Below are positions 41,755-54,200 of a stretch of 64,000 nt of DNA, piece after piece. Source of the stretch: Pardosa pseudoannulata (taxonomy: Eukaryota > Arthropoda > Arachnida > Araneae > Lycosidae); contig CM063506.1 in the NCBI GenBank assembly GCA_032207245.1, forward strand, positions 20,973,175 to 21,037,174. The letters run 5' to 3'. The translations under genes and the position numbers were made by a program. Position 1 is the first letter of the stretch. Every line of letters begins with the position of its first letter. The notes below the pieces were generated by a model, which saw nothing but the letters and a program-made list of their open reading frames with translations, searched no databases and was not told the DNA's origin.

Positions 41755-42048
41755 TTTGAAAATTTTTGCAAATTTCAATTAATTTTTGCCATTATACATT
41801 TTCTTTTTTTAAAACGTATTAATTTTTGCCAATTTGACAAATTTTTTGTGTTGCAAAAAAACATGTATTACATCTGTTGCATGGATTTGTATATAGGCTG
41901 ACCCCCCACATTAGGCTTTTAAAAATCTCCAAAAATTTTCTTCGCTTGTGTACGGAAATGTACTGTATTTAAAATTATAAATTCTTTAAAACAAATATGT
42001 CAATTTCAAAGAGTAAAACAGGTCAATTAAAGAAGTCTTTTTCACATG

Positions 42049-42082
<34 letters not shown>

Positions 42083-43594
42083 TAAACTTTAATTTTTATA
42101 GAAATGCATGTTTTTTCAAATATTACTCTATTCAAAAGAAAAGAAAAAGATATAAATATTAAAGTAATGTCAGAACAAAATAACACAAATTATTTCTTCC
42201 TGAAGGATCTGTTACCATCCTTTCTACATCTGCAGAATTTTTATCTACATTTATTAATTTCATGACAGACGTATTGATAAACATCATTTAATTTTGGATC
42301 TGATAGGAGACGTATTTCCCTTCATAAATGCAGGAATGCAAGACCTGTGTCAAAATGCAAATCTTGTGTCATGCAGCTTAAAAACCTCTATTTTTGTCAC
42401 TTTTTTTTTTTAACTATGAAGTTTTTATTTTATTTTTTTTTCAACTTTTACTGGGCATAAAGTATAAGTTGGAGTCTTAGTGAAAATGCAGTTTAACCCA
42501 CTCCTTAGAATGGTGTTAAGAATGAGCCAATTTGGTGCAGTATTCATAGTGTGTCTCACTTAACAGCCATAGGGGACTTGCTGTAAAATGTTGACAAAAA
42601 GGTGTTAGCTACATTTGTGTTATTATTGTGCAAAATGTTTTGTCACCAAAGGGTGTAATTAAATTGCAATTCATCCTACTTTAGTTTGAAAATTTTTGCA
42701 AACTTCAATTAATTTTTGCCATTATACATTTTCTTTTTTTAAAACGTATTAATTTTTGCCAATTTGACAAATTTTTTGTGTTGCAAAAAAACATGTATTA
42801 CATCTGTTGCATGGATTTGTATATAGGCTGACCCCCCACATTAGGCTTTTAAAAATCTCCAAAAATTTTCTTCGCTTATGTACTGTATTTAAAATTATAA
42901 ATTCTTTAAAACAAATATGTCGATTTCAAAGAGTAAAACAGGTCAATTAAAGAAGTCTTTTTCACAGGCTAAAAAAAAAAAAAAGAGTAAACTTAACTTT
43001 AATTTTTATAGAAATGCATGTTTTTCAAATATTACTCTATTCAAAAGAAAAGAAAAAGATATAAATATTAAAGTAATGTCAGAACAAAATAACACAAATT
43101 ATTTCTTCCTGAAGGATCTGTTACCATCCTTTCTACATCTGCAGAATTTTTATCTACATTTATTAATTTCATGACAGACGTATTGGTAAACATCATTTAA
43201 TTTTGGATCTGATAGGAGACGTATTTTCCTTCATAAATGCAGGAATGCAAGACCTGTGCCAAAATGCAAATCTTGTGTCATGCAGCTTAAAAACCTCTAT
43301 TTTTGTCAATTTTTTTTTAACTATGAAGTTTTTATTTTATTTTTTTTTTCAACTCTTACTGGGCATAAAGTATAAGTTGGAGTCTTAGTGAAAATGCAGT
43401 TTAACCCACTCCTTAGAATGGTGTTAAGAATGAGCCAATTTGGTGCAGTATTCATAGTGTGTCTCATTTAACAGCCATAGGGGACTTGCTGTAAAATGTT
43501 GACAAAAAGGTGTTAGCTACATTTGTGTTATTATTGTGCAAAATGTTTTGTCACCAAAGGGTGTAATTAAATTGCAATTCATCCTACTTTAGTT
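41755..43594. repeat. Tandem duplication of a ~0.9-kb unit
   Basis: Copy 1 is 41755-42684 (930 bp) and copy 2 is 42685-43594 (910 bp), head to tail and nearly identical. Differences are poly-A length (near 42050 versus 42972), a small deletion in copy 2 after CTTCGCTTATG, a 7-base insertion, and scattered substitutions. Each copy holds TGTATATAGGCTGACCCCCC near its start. The 85-codon frame at 42917-43174 exists only in copy 2 because of the shorter A-run, and is not convincing as a gene. Confidence 0.95.
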
Positions 43595-44672
43595 AACCTC
43601 CCATGCAAAACAGTTGGTAGATGTTTAACAAATATTAATGCTGCAGTAATACAGCCTAGTCACTTGATCACATCTTTTGTCTGTGCTACATACGAAATAA
43701 TGACACAGAATACTTTGTAGAGTATAGCCATATTCTAGGAGGTAGTTTATAAGGTCTCTCCTATCCACCCTCTAAAAATTTTGAAAAAACACATTTATAA
43801 ACCAAAAATCTAAGAAAGAAAAAAGTTACCAGCTTTGAAAGCTGCCAGTTTTTAAAGTTACCAACCTGCTTTAAAATAGTGTTCAGATAAAAAAAAATAA
43901 TGGATATTTCTTTGCCACTTGATAGTAACTGTTTTGTATAATCTCAATTTATTGTTTTACTGATAATGTCAACATAACAAAATTTAAATACTTGTATGTA
44001 ACTGTGTGAATGCTGATTGTCAGAATCAAAACAGCTTCTGGTACATATCTAGACATTTATTTTGAATTGGAATACTTCCTGCATATTGAATTTTCATGAT
44101 AATTTTTTTTTTTTTAGCTCAAACTGAAATGTTCTAAACAAGATGTACAATTCAACTTGTTCACCCCCTTCCTTAGCTCCTTTTACAGCAAGGGATATTT
44201 GAACAAAAATTTGAAGTACATGTTCTATCCTTTTCTATCATTTTTAGAATTATCTGTTACATTACCAATTTCACTGCCACCATTCAGATGTCCCATTTAT
44301 TTTTTATTTATGCAATATAATTTTAATGATAAGTTACACTGTTTATACCATGTATACTCCCTTGTTAAAATACTTCTTTTTTAATTTCCCAAGGAACAGT
44401 TTAAAAACACAAAATTACATGAACAACACAACTGGTAATATTATTAAAAGATTCAAATGATAAGATATCTATTATTCTTAAATCCAGTGGCAGAAACTTT
44501 TGTATCAATCGGCAACAGCCATCCTGAACCTTAAAATTTGTCTTTAATAAAAATATTGTTAAAATTTTGATACAATGTCAAGTTTTCTATGGTCAAAACA
44601 TTACTGGAATCATGATATAAATCCTGGTTGCAACCAAATAACTTTTTACATCGTATCGTAACTAATGCTATT
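43595..44672. other. Intergenic, no gene recognised
   Basis: AT-rich, without conserved coding signals. A 75-codon plus ORF at 44157-44384 is hydrophobic and matches nothing recognised. Confidence 0.5.
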
Positions 44673-44685
44673 CTTATAACCATTC

Positions 44686-44862
44686 GCTGAACGATGGCCG
44701 AATGGTAGAGCGCTGCTCTTCGGAACCGGAGTTCGTGGGTTCGAATCCCGCTGCTGGTATGGATGTTTGTAGCCATTCGGAATCGGCTTTAAACTGTAGG
44801 TCCCGGTCTCATTAGCCCTCGTGTGCAAAAGAGTAGACCGTAGCGCTCCCAACCAAACCAAA
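44686..44862 (+). repeat. Young tRNA-derived SINE with intact target duplication
   Basis: The 177-bp insert begins GCTGAACGATGGCCGAATGG (A-box TGGCCGAATGG) and contains the B-box GGTTCGAATCC at 44738-44748. It ends ...CTCCCAACCAAACCAAA. Exact 13-bp duplications CTTATAACCATTC flank it at 44673-44685 and 44863-44875. The arms that would form a tRNA acceptor stem do not pair, so it is a SINE and not a tRNA gene. Antisense ORFs over it are artefacts. Confidence 0.93.
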
Positions 44863-44875
44863 CTTATAACCATTC

Positions 44876-45763
44876 AGTATAAAATCAATTACATATAATT
44901 TTAGTAATTGCTATAAAATTTATTTTTATCACAAACATTTTAAGTCCCTAATAATTATAAAGCAATGAAAAAGAAAAGGAAAATGTTCAAATAATAACAA
45001 CAAAAGAAAGTCACATTCTCAAGAAATATATGCAATGTATCATTTCATTGAAAATATGTAAGAAATTGCTGGGCTCTACCATAATTTTATTTAAAACTCT
45101 TGATGTTATTCAATTTTTAAGTGTAATATGGAAAAATATATGCTTAAAATATTGAAAATTAATTTGCCTTATTTTTTAATTAGTGTGGTTTTGAGAAATT
45201 TACATGTGTAACCACCAGGAGGGCCATTAAGAATTGTGAAAACAAACAAATCAGAAGAGCTAATATCCTCATGACTCCCATTATTATGTTTTGTGTAACA
45301 TCACCTATAAATGATCCCCAACTTTCATACACAGCTTCAGAAACATGGATGGAAATAGAAAATAGAAGCAGCTTCATTAATAGTGGAAATTTAGTTTTTA
45401 ATTTAAATACTGCTAGTTTGAAAAGGGTGCTTATGTCACATAATACATTTTCTTCTCTGCTTTCAAAGATTTTTGTTTGGAACCACAAACATTAAGGAAG
45501 GATGTTTATATTCAACTGAAATGAGTATCTTTATCAACGTGTAGTGCCTGCTTTGAAAAATTAAACAATTAAATGATGGTCTGAAATGTAGTTTCTGAAT
45601 TAAAATCAAATTTAATAGAAACATCACTTCTGGGAAATATCAAATAATCAAAAGTTGAAAATGTGACCACCTTTATCTAAAATATTGTCTCTGTTCTGGT
45701 TCTTGTTGTTTGTGTAGTTTATAATATGATATCAGAGGGCAGTTAAGAACAAGGAAAAATATT
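44876..45763. other. Intergenic or intronic, overlapping ORFs on both strands
   Basis: Frames at 45180-45488 (minus) and 45271-45495 (plus) are open but lack splice or start context and known domains. Neither is called a gene. Confidence 0.4.
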
Positions 45764-45934
45764 TTAAATAACTAGATCTTCATTAAATTTAGTTGCATTT
45801 TGTAAATATTTTATACTTATTGGTCTATTTGGAACTAATGCCCTGACAGGTGAAAAATTCAACATTGCTCTCTGAATTTGATCACTGATATCAACACTGC
45901 TCCTTTTTAATGATGGAGCTGGTGAATCATTTAT
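45764..45934 (-). CDS. Candidate terminal exon of an unidentified minus-strand gene
   Basis: After a good acceptor (CTTCTTCTCAG, pyrimidine-rich on the minus strand), an open frame reads INDSPAPSLKRSSVDISDQI, includes NFSPVRALVPNRPISIKYL, and ends FNEDLVI then TAA (45764-45766). The 56 residues are polar and proline/serine-containing, unlike random translation of AT-rich DNA. The frame is phase 0 at its acceptor. Upstream exons are uncertain; segments at 49264-49372 and 50508-50555 are compatible in orientation. The protein family is not recognised. Confidence 0.5.
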   Translation of the reverse strand: MNDSPAPSLKRSSVDISDQIQRAMLNFSPVRALVPNRPISIKYLQNATKFNEDLVI

Positions 45935-46627
45935 CTGAGAAGAAGCTTTTTTCTTATATAAATCTAATATCATAAATAATACTAATATAAACTTAACAAT
46001 TTTATATGTGGTGAATTTAAATTTTAACTTTTGTTGTGAATGTTACAGATTTTTAGACTTTTCAGTAGAAGTTGTTCAACATAATTAAAATAAGAAGCTT
46101 TCTCATTTTAAGAAGCCATGCCACTAACTCTTTAAAGCAAGGCACATATACATTAAGATATGAGATGACAGGTGAAGTAGTGTTCAATACTTCAAATATA
46201 TAATAAACATATGAAAACCTCCATTGCAGACTTATAACAATAGAGGTGAATTAGAGAGGAAGTTACGTGTCATAATAAAACACTTTTCAAACTCAAATTT
46301 GAATTTTCCTTAAAAAAAAAAAAAGTTTTTTCATAATTTTCTTATTAGAATAGGGGAGGGGGATTGTGTGATACAGCTCTTGCTCCACAAAAGAAATTTA
46401 TATCCACTCATCGAGTTCACCATGTAAAAAAAGAAAGGAGTGTAAACAATCATCACATATGCTTAATTTGGATTTTGAACATTCCATGAAGTGCAGGTGC
46501 AAGTTTGCAGTTTGTCTCAAATATTGTTCTCATACATTTTTCTTTGAAGGAAAGATTTTCATGTTCTTTTTCTCCAGAAAATGAATGATTATAATTTTTT
46601 TCTCTTTTACAAAAAGTGGATTCTTAA

Positions 46628-48343
46628 CAATAGAACCACAGAATGGGTCATTTTGACCCCAAATCAATACTGTTTCCGATTTTCTTGAAAAGTTACTAAT
46701 GGAATTGAAAAAAAAATTGACTTTTCGTAATTTTATACCAAGAACAATCTATGAAAATATGATACATTAAACACTTATTAGTTTTTTGTTTTTAATACTT
46801 ATACCTAAAACACTAATATAGGTCATTTTGACTCCAATATAATCATAAGTACAAAATTTGCAATTCAACATTTCCTGGAATGGGAAATGCTTTTATAGTT
46901 TCCTTTTTATTGCTCATCAGTGAGCAGAACAATACATCAAGGTCAAATGGTCAACTGACAAGGACAGAAGAGGAGCCAGATGGGTGGTACTGATAATAGA
47001 AGGACAGTTGAAAATTTTACTATAGTGGTAGTAGTCTTGCGAAGCAAACTGTCCTTTGCAACATTTTGATAATACACATTCATTTGAACAATAAATAACT
47101 GTTTTTCATGTGCAAGAAGCATCTTGTTATGATTTTAAGAAAATGCCTCTTGTTAGTGTATTCGAAATGCACTCTCCACTTCTTGTGGTTTTTGCCTATC
47201 GAATGAAAAAAAAGGTGCAATCATACCATCACCAATTTGGAAGTCAAACAGGTTCACATTAAATTTCTATGATTTAAAAGAAATGCATGGCCGATGGTTT
47301 TCCATACCTAGGTAAAGATTAGAAATGCTCTAGAAACCTTACTCTCTCTAAATACATCATTTTGAGTTTTATAGAACATTTCAAAAATAAAGGAAAAAAT
47401 ATCACTACAGATAATTTTTTCCACCAATGAATCTGTTCCAAATGTTAAAAATGAAGAACACTAGTCCAACTGGAGCGAATAAAATGGGATTTGAAAGAAT
47501 CACCTGAATTTGTGAAAAAAGTAAAAATGTCATTATATGATACATTGTTACTCAAACATGATAGTTTAACTTTGATAGTTTATGAAGAAAAATACAGTAA
47601 AAATGTCTTATTGAGCTCCATGCATTCTAAAGTTCATATTTACAATTATCATCAAAAATCTTTCTGACATGATATTTTATAACAAAAAAAAATTTGGTGT
47701 CTACATTGCCGCCAAATGACTCAGAAATATTCTGTGGAGGCATGATCAAAGAGGTGGTTAGTTCATGTATTTACAATATTTTTGATCTTGCTGGGATTAA
47801 TTCATGGATTTATACAAAAAGGTTACTGGGATAAAATTTAGAAGAGAATATCTTCAACAACTTGTTTAAAAGTAGTATACTATGTATAATATTTGCAAAC
47901 AAAAATACCAGTCACATACCAAGACAAAAGCCCATACTACTGAAGAATTTCTGCAGATGAGTTTGTTACTACATTTTTAAGTGTGAAAACAAAACTGTAG
48001 ACATTTTTTCTGACAGTAAAATATCAGTATGCTTAAAGTATACAAAATATATAAAAAGAAATTTCCTAAACTGTTCATGAAATGTAAGAAATCTTGAGTA
48101 ATGAGAAACTAAATATTTCAATTAATGTGGTCTATATATTTTTCTAACTATTTAAAAATTTCTATATTGTAATATAATATCAATGTTTCATGTAATATAA
48201 CATTTTAATGTCTAAAATTGAAAAAACATAATTTCTGAATAAATGCAAAATAATTTTATACAACAACACAGTTTTATACTACTTGGGGTCAATTTGACCC
48301 AGTCTGCAGTTTTAGGTATAACAAAACTGCCATGGTTCTAGTG
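46628..48343 (+). mobile_element. piggyBac-like DNA transposon, decayed
   Basis: TTAA flanks both ends (46624-46627 and 48344-48347), as piggyBac requires. Left terminus CAATAGAACCA and reversed right terminus CACTAGAACCA match. Each end has the same palindromic motif, GGGTCATTTTGACCC at 46645-46659 and GGGTCAATTTGACCC at 48286-48300, with a worn third copy near 46820. The interior carries transposase relics. Confidence 0.88.
47270..47720 (+). pseudogene. piggyBac-like transposase relic
   Basis: Plus-strand translation in shifting frames gives NITTDNFF (about 47398-47421), carrying a catalytic Asp in the usual T-DNFFT context. Then come a TLV..ANK-like segment (about 47460-47490) and VLLSSMHSKVHI (about 47607-47642), matching the VILLSTMH region of the family. 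Numerous stops show it is dead. Confidence 0.78.
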
Positions 48344-48347
48344 TTAA

Positions 48348-49263
48348 ATTTGTCTTTGGTGTCCAACATTGTGTTATTCTTGTTTTACTACCAGTTTTTT
48401 AAAGAATTGGAAAAGAACAGGCTCAAGCATCATTTAACATGAAAAATAATCGAAGCATAATCATATATATCTGGAATATTTGAAGGGAAGTGTTTTGTGC
48501 ACATAAATTATTTTATGAATATAGTTTAACATGCTTGAATCTATCTACAATTTTTTTTATTGATGGAGAAAACAAAATGTATTTTATAATAGAATGTGCA
48601 TTTGGAAGTTTTATGCTTACTGGTATTACAAAAATATTCTTAGGACTCAGATTATATTGCAATAGTTTTAAAATTAAATTTAAAGCTAACTACAAAGAGA
48701 CATAAGAAACTGTTGATAAAGGTTTTCACTATTACTGGAAAAATTAAAGTCATAATTTTTAATAAAAATGTTTTAACTGCCTAATATGGTAAAAAAAAAA
48801 AAAAATGGAAATAATAAAGAAGTATTTAGCACATCATTTTAACTTAGGAGTTTTCTTTACTTTCATTTAAATTGTAATTTGTATCTTCATGGATAAGAAA
48901 CTCTAAGTAAATCAGTTTAATTTGTTCTATGATCATTAACAGAAATAAATTTAATTCATAAAGCTAATGCATATTTCTAAAATTGAGTCAGTATGTATTT
49001 ACAAGATTTTTCAAACATATTTAATAAAATTGGAAATTACATAGCTTATTTTTTTAAATGAATACTGTATGAATACTTTATGAAAATAATGAGCTATTCT
49101 GATTCAAAACTGAACAACTGAAACATTTGTTTTCTTTTTTTGAAACTTGTTTTAAAATAAGAATATTTCCATACAAAAATTAAAAATGTTCTTCATCACA
49201 GTCATTTTAATGCTTTAAATAAAAAGGAAATTGTTCAAAAGAAGAAATTTCTTGCTCCAAAAC
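48348..49263. other. AT-rich spacer, no gene recognised
   Basis: No conserved frame was found. A 71-codon plus ORF at 48490-48705 has no recognisable domain. A poly-A run lies at 48791-48804. Confidence 0.5.
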
Positions 49264-49372
49264 CTGAATTTTTGCTTTTAGAATGAGAATTTTCCTTCTC
49301 CCCAACAGCTCCAAAACAGGAGTAGTGGCATGGATTCCTGCAATTGTAACTATCTGCCCAGACTCATAAGTA
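49264..49372 (-). CDS. Candidate internal exon of an unidentified minus-strand gene
   Basis: On the minus strand, TTTTGATTTTTAAG is followed by an open frame TYESGQIVTIAGIHATTPVL, then LELLGRRKILILKAKIQ. If the exon ends at CAG|GTTTTG (donor at 49263), it leaves phase 0, matching the phase-0 acceptor of the exon at 45934. The donor is weak; without it, the frame stays open to a TAA about 20 codons later. The residues are clearly protein-like. No family is recognised. Confidence 0.4.
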
Positions 49373-49684
49373 CTTAAAAATCAAAAGAATTTTGTATGCT
49401 AATTTCTGGGTGTTTTCAAACCTAGCTGGCAAATATTTGTAAAATTCAGCCACTTTACTATTTTTTTTCAATCATATTGGAATTACACTGTACCTCAATG
49501 TGTATTTGCATATATTTAAGAATTGATTTGATATTTATAAAGATTACAACTTGGTTTCAATAAAGATATGGTGAATACAATGGCCTAAAATAGACAAATA
49601 ATCCTTAACTCAATAGTTAAATATTTAAATAAAAATAATTTTTTCAGATACATTAAGTTATCAACCAGATAGAATAACAAAAAA

Positions 49685-49736
49685 AAATTAAACAAAATAA
49701 AAAAAAAAAAAAAAAAAAAGAGGGAGAGAGAGAGAC
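49685..49736. repeat. Poly-A followed by (GA)n
   Basis: A long A-run leads into GAGGGAGAGAGAGAGACAGA. Its position is compatible with the tail of a retroposed sequence, but none is recognised beside it. Confidence 0.8.
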
Positions 49737-49850
49737 AGAATAACATATATTTTCTGATCTTTGAAAGCAAAACGCACCTAGAAATGTAGTATAAGACTAA
49801 CAATGTTTTATTTTAAATAATAGGTGTACTTCTAATACTAGCCTTGTTTT

Positions 49851-49915
49851 TGTGGTCTATTAGCCCTTGTATTGTATAACAAATGAATGAAGTGTTCCAA
49901 ACTAAACTAAATCAA
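49851..49915 (+). repeat. Old 3' fragment of the SINE family at 44686
   Basis: GTCTATTAGCCCTTGTATTG ... AGTGTTCCAAACTAAACTAAA parallels GTCTCATTAGCCCTCGTGTG ... AGCGCTCCCAACCAAACCAAA of the young copy. Confidence 0.65.
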
Positions 49916-51166
49916 ATGAGAGGCAGAATTTATTGAGATGTCAGATGATACCTTTCATTCATAAATGGGATGAACTTATCAATGTTTTGCAAAAAGAAGG
50001 AAAGTACTATAAGCATTCAATGCCTTATTACTTCAAAATCATTGTGCTAATATAAATCAGAATTTCACAAGGGTCAGTAATTCCAAAATATGCTTTCATC
50101 CTGCATCTCAACCTAAATTTATCTGCAGTACCACAGGTGATTTATTGGGAATAATAAAAAAGATAAATATTAAAAGATAAAACGATAAATAAAAATTGTT
50201 CTAGTTGCAGGATTGAATAAAGCTACCTTGACTGTCAAGAACATTATATCTGTTATGATTTCTAACTCAATTAGAAAATTTTAAAAATATTTGCATGAGA
50301 GAAGACAGCTATGTTACATGGATAGTAACCCTTTTTTTATTGCTTTGTTAGTGAATTTCTTTTATAGTTTACAAAAACATGTACATAATCAGTGAGTGTG
50401 TGTAGCAGACATAACAAGCTTAGAATTGGAAAACAAAGGTGATAAACAGTGTTGTAAAAAATGTTAACTTTAGGAATAAAACATATACTAATGCTTTTCT
50501 TGCATACTGTTTCATTGGGTGGGATGCAGAAATACTTGGCCATAAGTTCAACTATCTGCTTTAAAAAAACTAATCTATGTATTACAGAATGAGTAAATAG
50601 TTTAGTTTTACAAAAAATAAGTGGAATAAAAATACATAAATATCAAAAGAACGTAAAATATCTGAACAGCAAAAAATATATGTATTTATATTTATTTTCT
50701 TTAAAAATTAGATATATAAACTTTGTAATAATATGAGATACTGTTATAGACATTTAGTCTCATGAGTTTTAGAAAAATTTAAGAAAACTTTTAGAAAAAT
50801 TCTAAATATTGCATTCATAAAAAGTGTCAAACTATTTATTTTTCAAAACTCTATACATTTTTGCATTAGTAAATAAGATTACATTATTAAATTTATTTCG
50901 AGAACATTAGTATAATGTTCAATATACTTTATATTGCTCTTGTTTATATTGCTCTATATATACATGCAAAAATAAAGTAAAGAAAAAATACAAAAATTTT
51001 TCATGTAGGAGAAATGTAATTTAAAGAATTTAATGATGTTACTATAAGATTATAGTACTTATTGATGTTGCATCAAATTAAATTTTTTTAATCATTCAAC
51101 ATAGTATACAAGACAAATTTTAATACATATAACACAATAGTTCAGGAAGAATCTTAACAGAAATCA
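49916..51166. other. Spacer with one weak exon candidate
   Basis: AT-rich. Frames at 49921-50060 are open on both strands for short distances and cannot be assigned. At 50508-50555 (minus), an acceptor-like AAAGCAG precedes a phase-0 frame IVELMAKYFCIPPNET, which ends at a GTATGC donor. It is listed only as a weak exon candidate. Confidence 0.3.
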
Positions 51167-51250
51167 TCATTCATCATCATCATCTGTATCATAATACATA
51201 TCATCATTATCATAATAATAATACATATCATCATCATCATCATCATCATA
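51167..51250. repeat. Coding trinucleotide repeat (GAT on minus strand)
   Basis: Runs of CAT/ATC on the plus strand encode the Asp stretches of the LRR protein tail. Such tracts are prone to length variation. Confidence 0.85.
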
Positions 51251-54200
51251 CAACTCTTCATCAAAAAAATCATATACATTTTCATCATTAGAGTTATAAA
51301 TGTCATCTTCTATGTCATTCATAATGTGCCATGCTAAAGTACAAGACTCAGAAGAAAAGTGAACAGGCCCTAAAAATGGATCTATACAACCATCTATGTA
51401 AACTCGTTGTACTGTAGGAATTTCAAAAAATTTGAATAGTGAGGATGGTAATTTTGAACTAATAAAACTGAATTCAATAAAGGTGAGATTTGTCATCGAA
51501 TTTAATATAACATCTACTAAATCAGCTGGAAAATATGACATTTTACTTATTACAAGTTGAGAAACATCTTTGCTTAATGAAATAAGGAGTACTATAATTT
51601 TATAAGTATCCTCAGTTTCATTCAAATTCAGATTTTTGATGGTTAAACTATCTAAATTTGTATTCGAGGATATTATTTCATCACCTGTAATATTAGTAAA
51701 AGAGACACCATTCAAATATAAGCGTTTCACATTTTTGAAACATTCTAATAAAACAACTGAATTAATTTTTACACGGGACAATTTCAATGTAGTAATATCC
51801 TTAGCTCTAGATAATAATGCAGTTAGTGAATCTACAGGAACAAAAGCATTAAATTCATACCATCTAGATTGATATGCAAATTCTTTTAACTGGTGAAATC
51901 TTGAGCACATTTCAAGAACTTTCCGTTTTACAGGGTACATAATATGTACTTTTTCAACATTTGGACACAAAACAACCCAAGTGCTAATAACTTTCATGGG
52001 GTCATAACACATATCTTCATAAATTAGTTCAGTCAGATTAAACTTGACAATTTTGTTACGACCAGCATACACTTCTGATTTAAATATGTCATGAAATTCT
52101 TCAGCAAAATTATCATGAGTTAAGCACTGCAAGGAAGGCATACCTTTTAAAATATCATGCACACCTATAGGTTCAACATTAGTATGTAATATATTCAAAT
52201 TTTTGAGAGACAAGTTGTTTTCACACAGATTTAACATACCATCATCTGATACATTGCAACCTTGAATATTCAAGGTGACCAGATCTGGGCACATTTTCTG
52301 TATGCATAACAGTGTGTTGTCAGAACAACTTGAATCGCTAAGATCAAGATGTGATAGATGAGGAACACAGCATAGTACGGAGTTCAACAAACTTTCAGGA
52401 GCCATTGTTTCTTTCAAATTGAGTGAAGTGATAGCCTATAAGGTGAAATTTTATAATTAATTATGGAAAAAAATAACAGTTTACAACTCTTACATTTGAT
52501 AATTTTACAGAGGTAGGAAAAAGTTTTATTATAAATCCTGCAGTATTTTGCAAGAAATGTTAAAAACATAAGGCTAGGAAGTGGGGAGACCAAAGGTTTT
52601 CTCTTAAATAGTATTTTCAGCTAACTAAATTGACAATTTTTTACAATAAGTGCCCCTTTCCTTTCTTTTTCCCTCTGATAAAAGCAATACCCAAAACAGG
52701 AAAAAAATGTTAAAATAAAAAGATCAACTTTACATGGCACAAATGTCATTGAAACCACAACTAAAAACTATCTTAAAGTAGCAGAAAGTTTCTTCAATGA
52801 ATTGTAAAAGACTCACTGGAAAGATGACTCCAATGAGTTTTATTACATTGAACCTGAATTTGACATTGAAAAAGCTTCATACATATTTGTCTGTTTCTTT
52901 AAATGTTTCTAGAGTAATTTATTCAATATTTAGTTTGGTTTTTAATAGAAATGTTTATTCAAAAAAGGGCTACTCCATGTCAAACACAAAAAAAGGAATT
53001 TTAGCATCTACCCATCTCAGAATTTAATAAAATTTTGTATATTTACATTCTTTATCTATGAATAACTCTCTAAATTTTTAGAATCTTCTTCTGATTATTT
53101 TTAGTTAGTTCAGCTCTTTGAAATTTCAGTCTTTTATAATAACTAAGGATGTAATTTTCAAAATAAGTTGATGTCTTAAAAGAAATCTCAGTGAGTAATG
53201 TTACAATTCTGAAAAATTTTTTACATTACATTAAGATTCTAAGACTTCAGAAAAAGTCTTTCTGAGGCCTTTTATATGATAATAGACCTCAGAATCATAT
53301 ATTATGCAACACTTTAAATGCATGTTATATGATTCAAAAATTTAACAAAATAGAAACTTTGAAATTTTATTCGTTGAAATAGCTTTTTCCAAATTCTAAA
53401 CTCACCCCATGAGAGTCTAAATTAAATTCCTGGTTCTCTTTATTAAAAATAGCATAGAGTTTATGTTTATCATAAACTCCAACCTAAGTAAAAAAAAAAT
53501 TATTGGTCTTTTTGTTATTCCACAAAAAGATTTGCACTACTTAATTTTTCTCATGCTTAAATATCTTTTATAAAAAAAAAGAATTTTAAACTCTTTTGTA
53601 TAGAACTTATTTAACATTTGTTAATAACTTTTATATTAGCAAATTTGTTTAATAATTTAAGCTAAAAAAAACATCAAGAGTAAATAAGGCAACATAATTA
53701 ACATTTAGAAATTCTTTTGGTATGATCACTTAGCATAAAAGTCCACACATATACCTAGGGTTACATATCGACCAAAGGTAGAGGTAAAATTAGGTTTGCT
53801 ACACAAATTTCAAAAAGCAAATTCCCTGTCCTTTATTTATTAAGTAGAATAACAGAAAGCATGTAATCACATACTTTTAAAATTTTAAATAGCTAGCAGT
53901 GTTGAAATCTTATTTTTTCTTGAGAAGAAATTTTATAACTGTTTTCAGTATCATCTAAAACTATGAATAGAATTAAAAAAACGGGAAAAATATCAAATTT
54001 AGAATTTTTGTGTGTGTGTGTGTGAAAGATTAATATTTTATACACCAAGTTTAGTAACTAAAATACTGACATTTTTTTGCAAGTAAATTAAAATTATTTT
54101 CAAGGTACTTCTTTTGCTAGCATAAATGGCAATAATGACAATTTTTTTTCATTTTTTCTCAGTTTTCTTGGTATTTTAATAACCTTTTTAATTTCCTGTT

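Noticed and set aside
42917..43388. Two plus ORFs in copy 2 of the tandem duplication
   Set aside because: The first depends on the A-run length and is broken in copy 1; neither has a recognisable domain.
44692..44760. A tRNA gene
   Set aside because: A- and B-box regions are present, but the would-be acceptor stem does not pair, the unit continues into a non-tRNA tail, and it is flanked by a target duplication. It is a SINE.
44531..44873. Two minus-strand ORFs over the SINE
   Set aside because: They are antisense translations of the SINE (phrases such as DSNPRTPVPKSSALPFGHR) and not genes.
45180..45495. Overlapping ORFs on both strands, one hydrophobic
   Set aside because: No ATG or splice context supports the minus frame (a stop precedes it directly), and no known domain is seen in either frame.
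51636..51872. 78-codon plus ORF
   Set aside because: It is the antisense shadow of the LRR coding exon.
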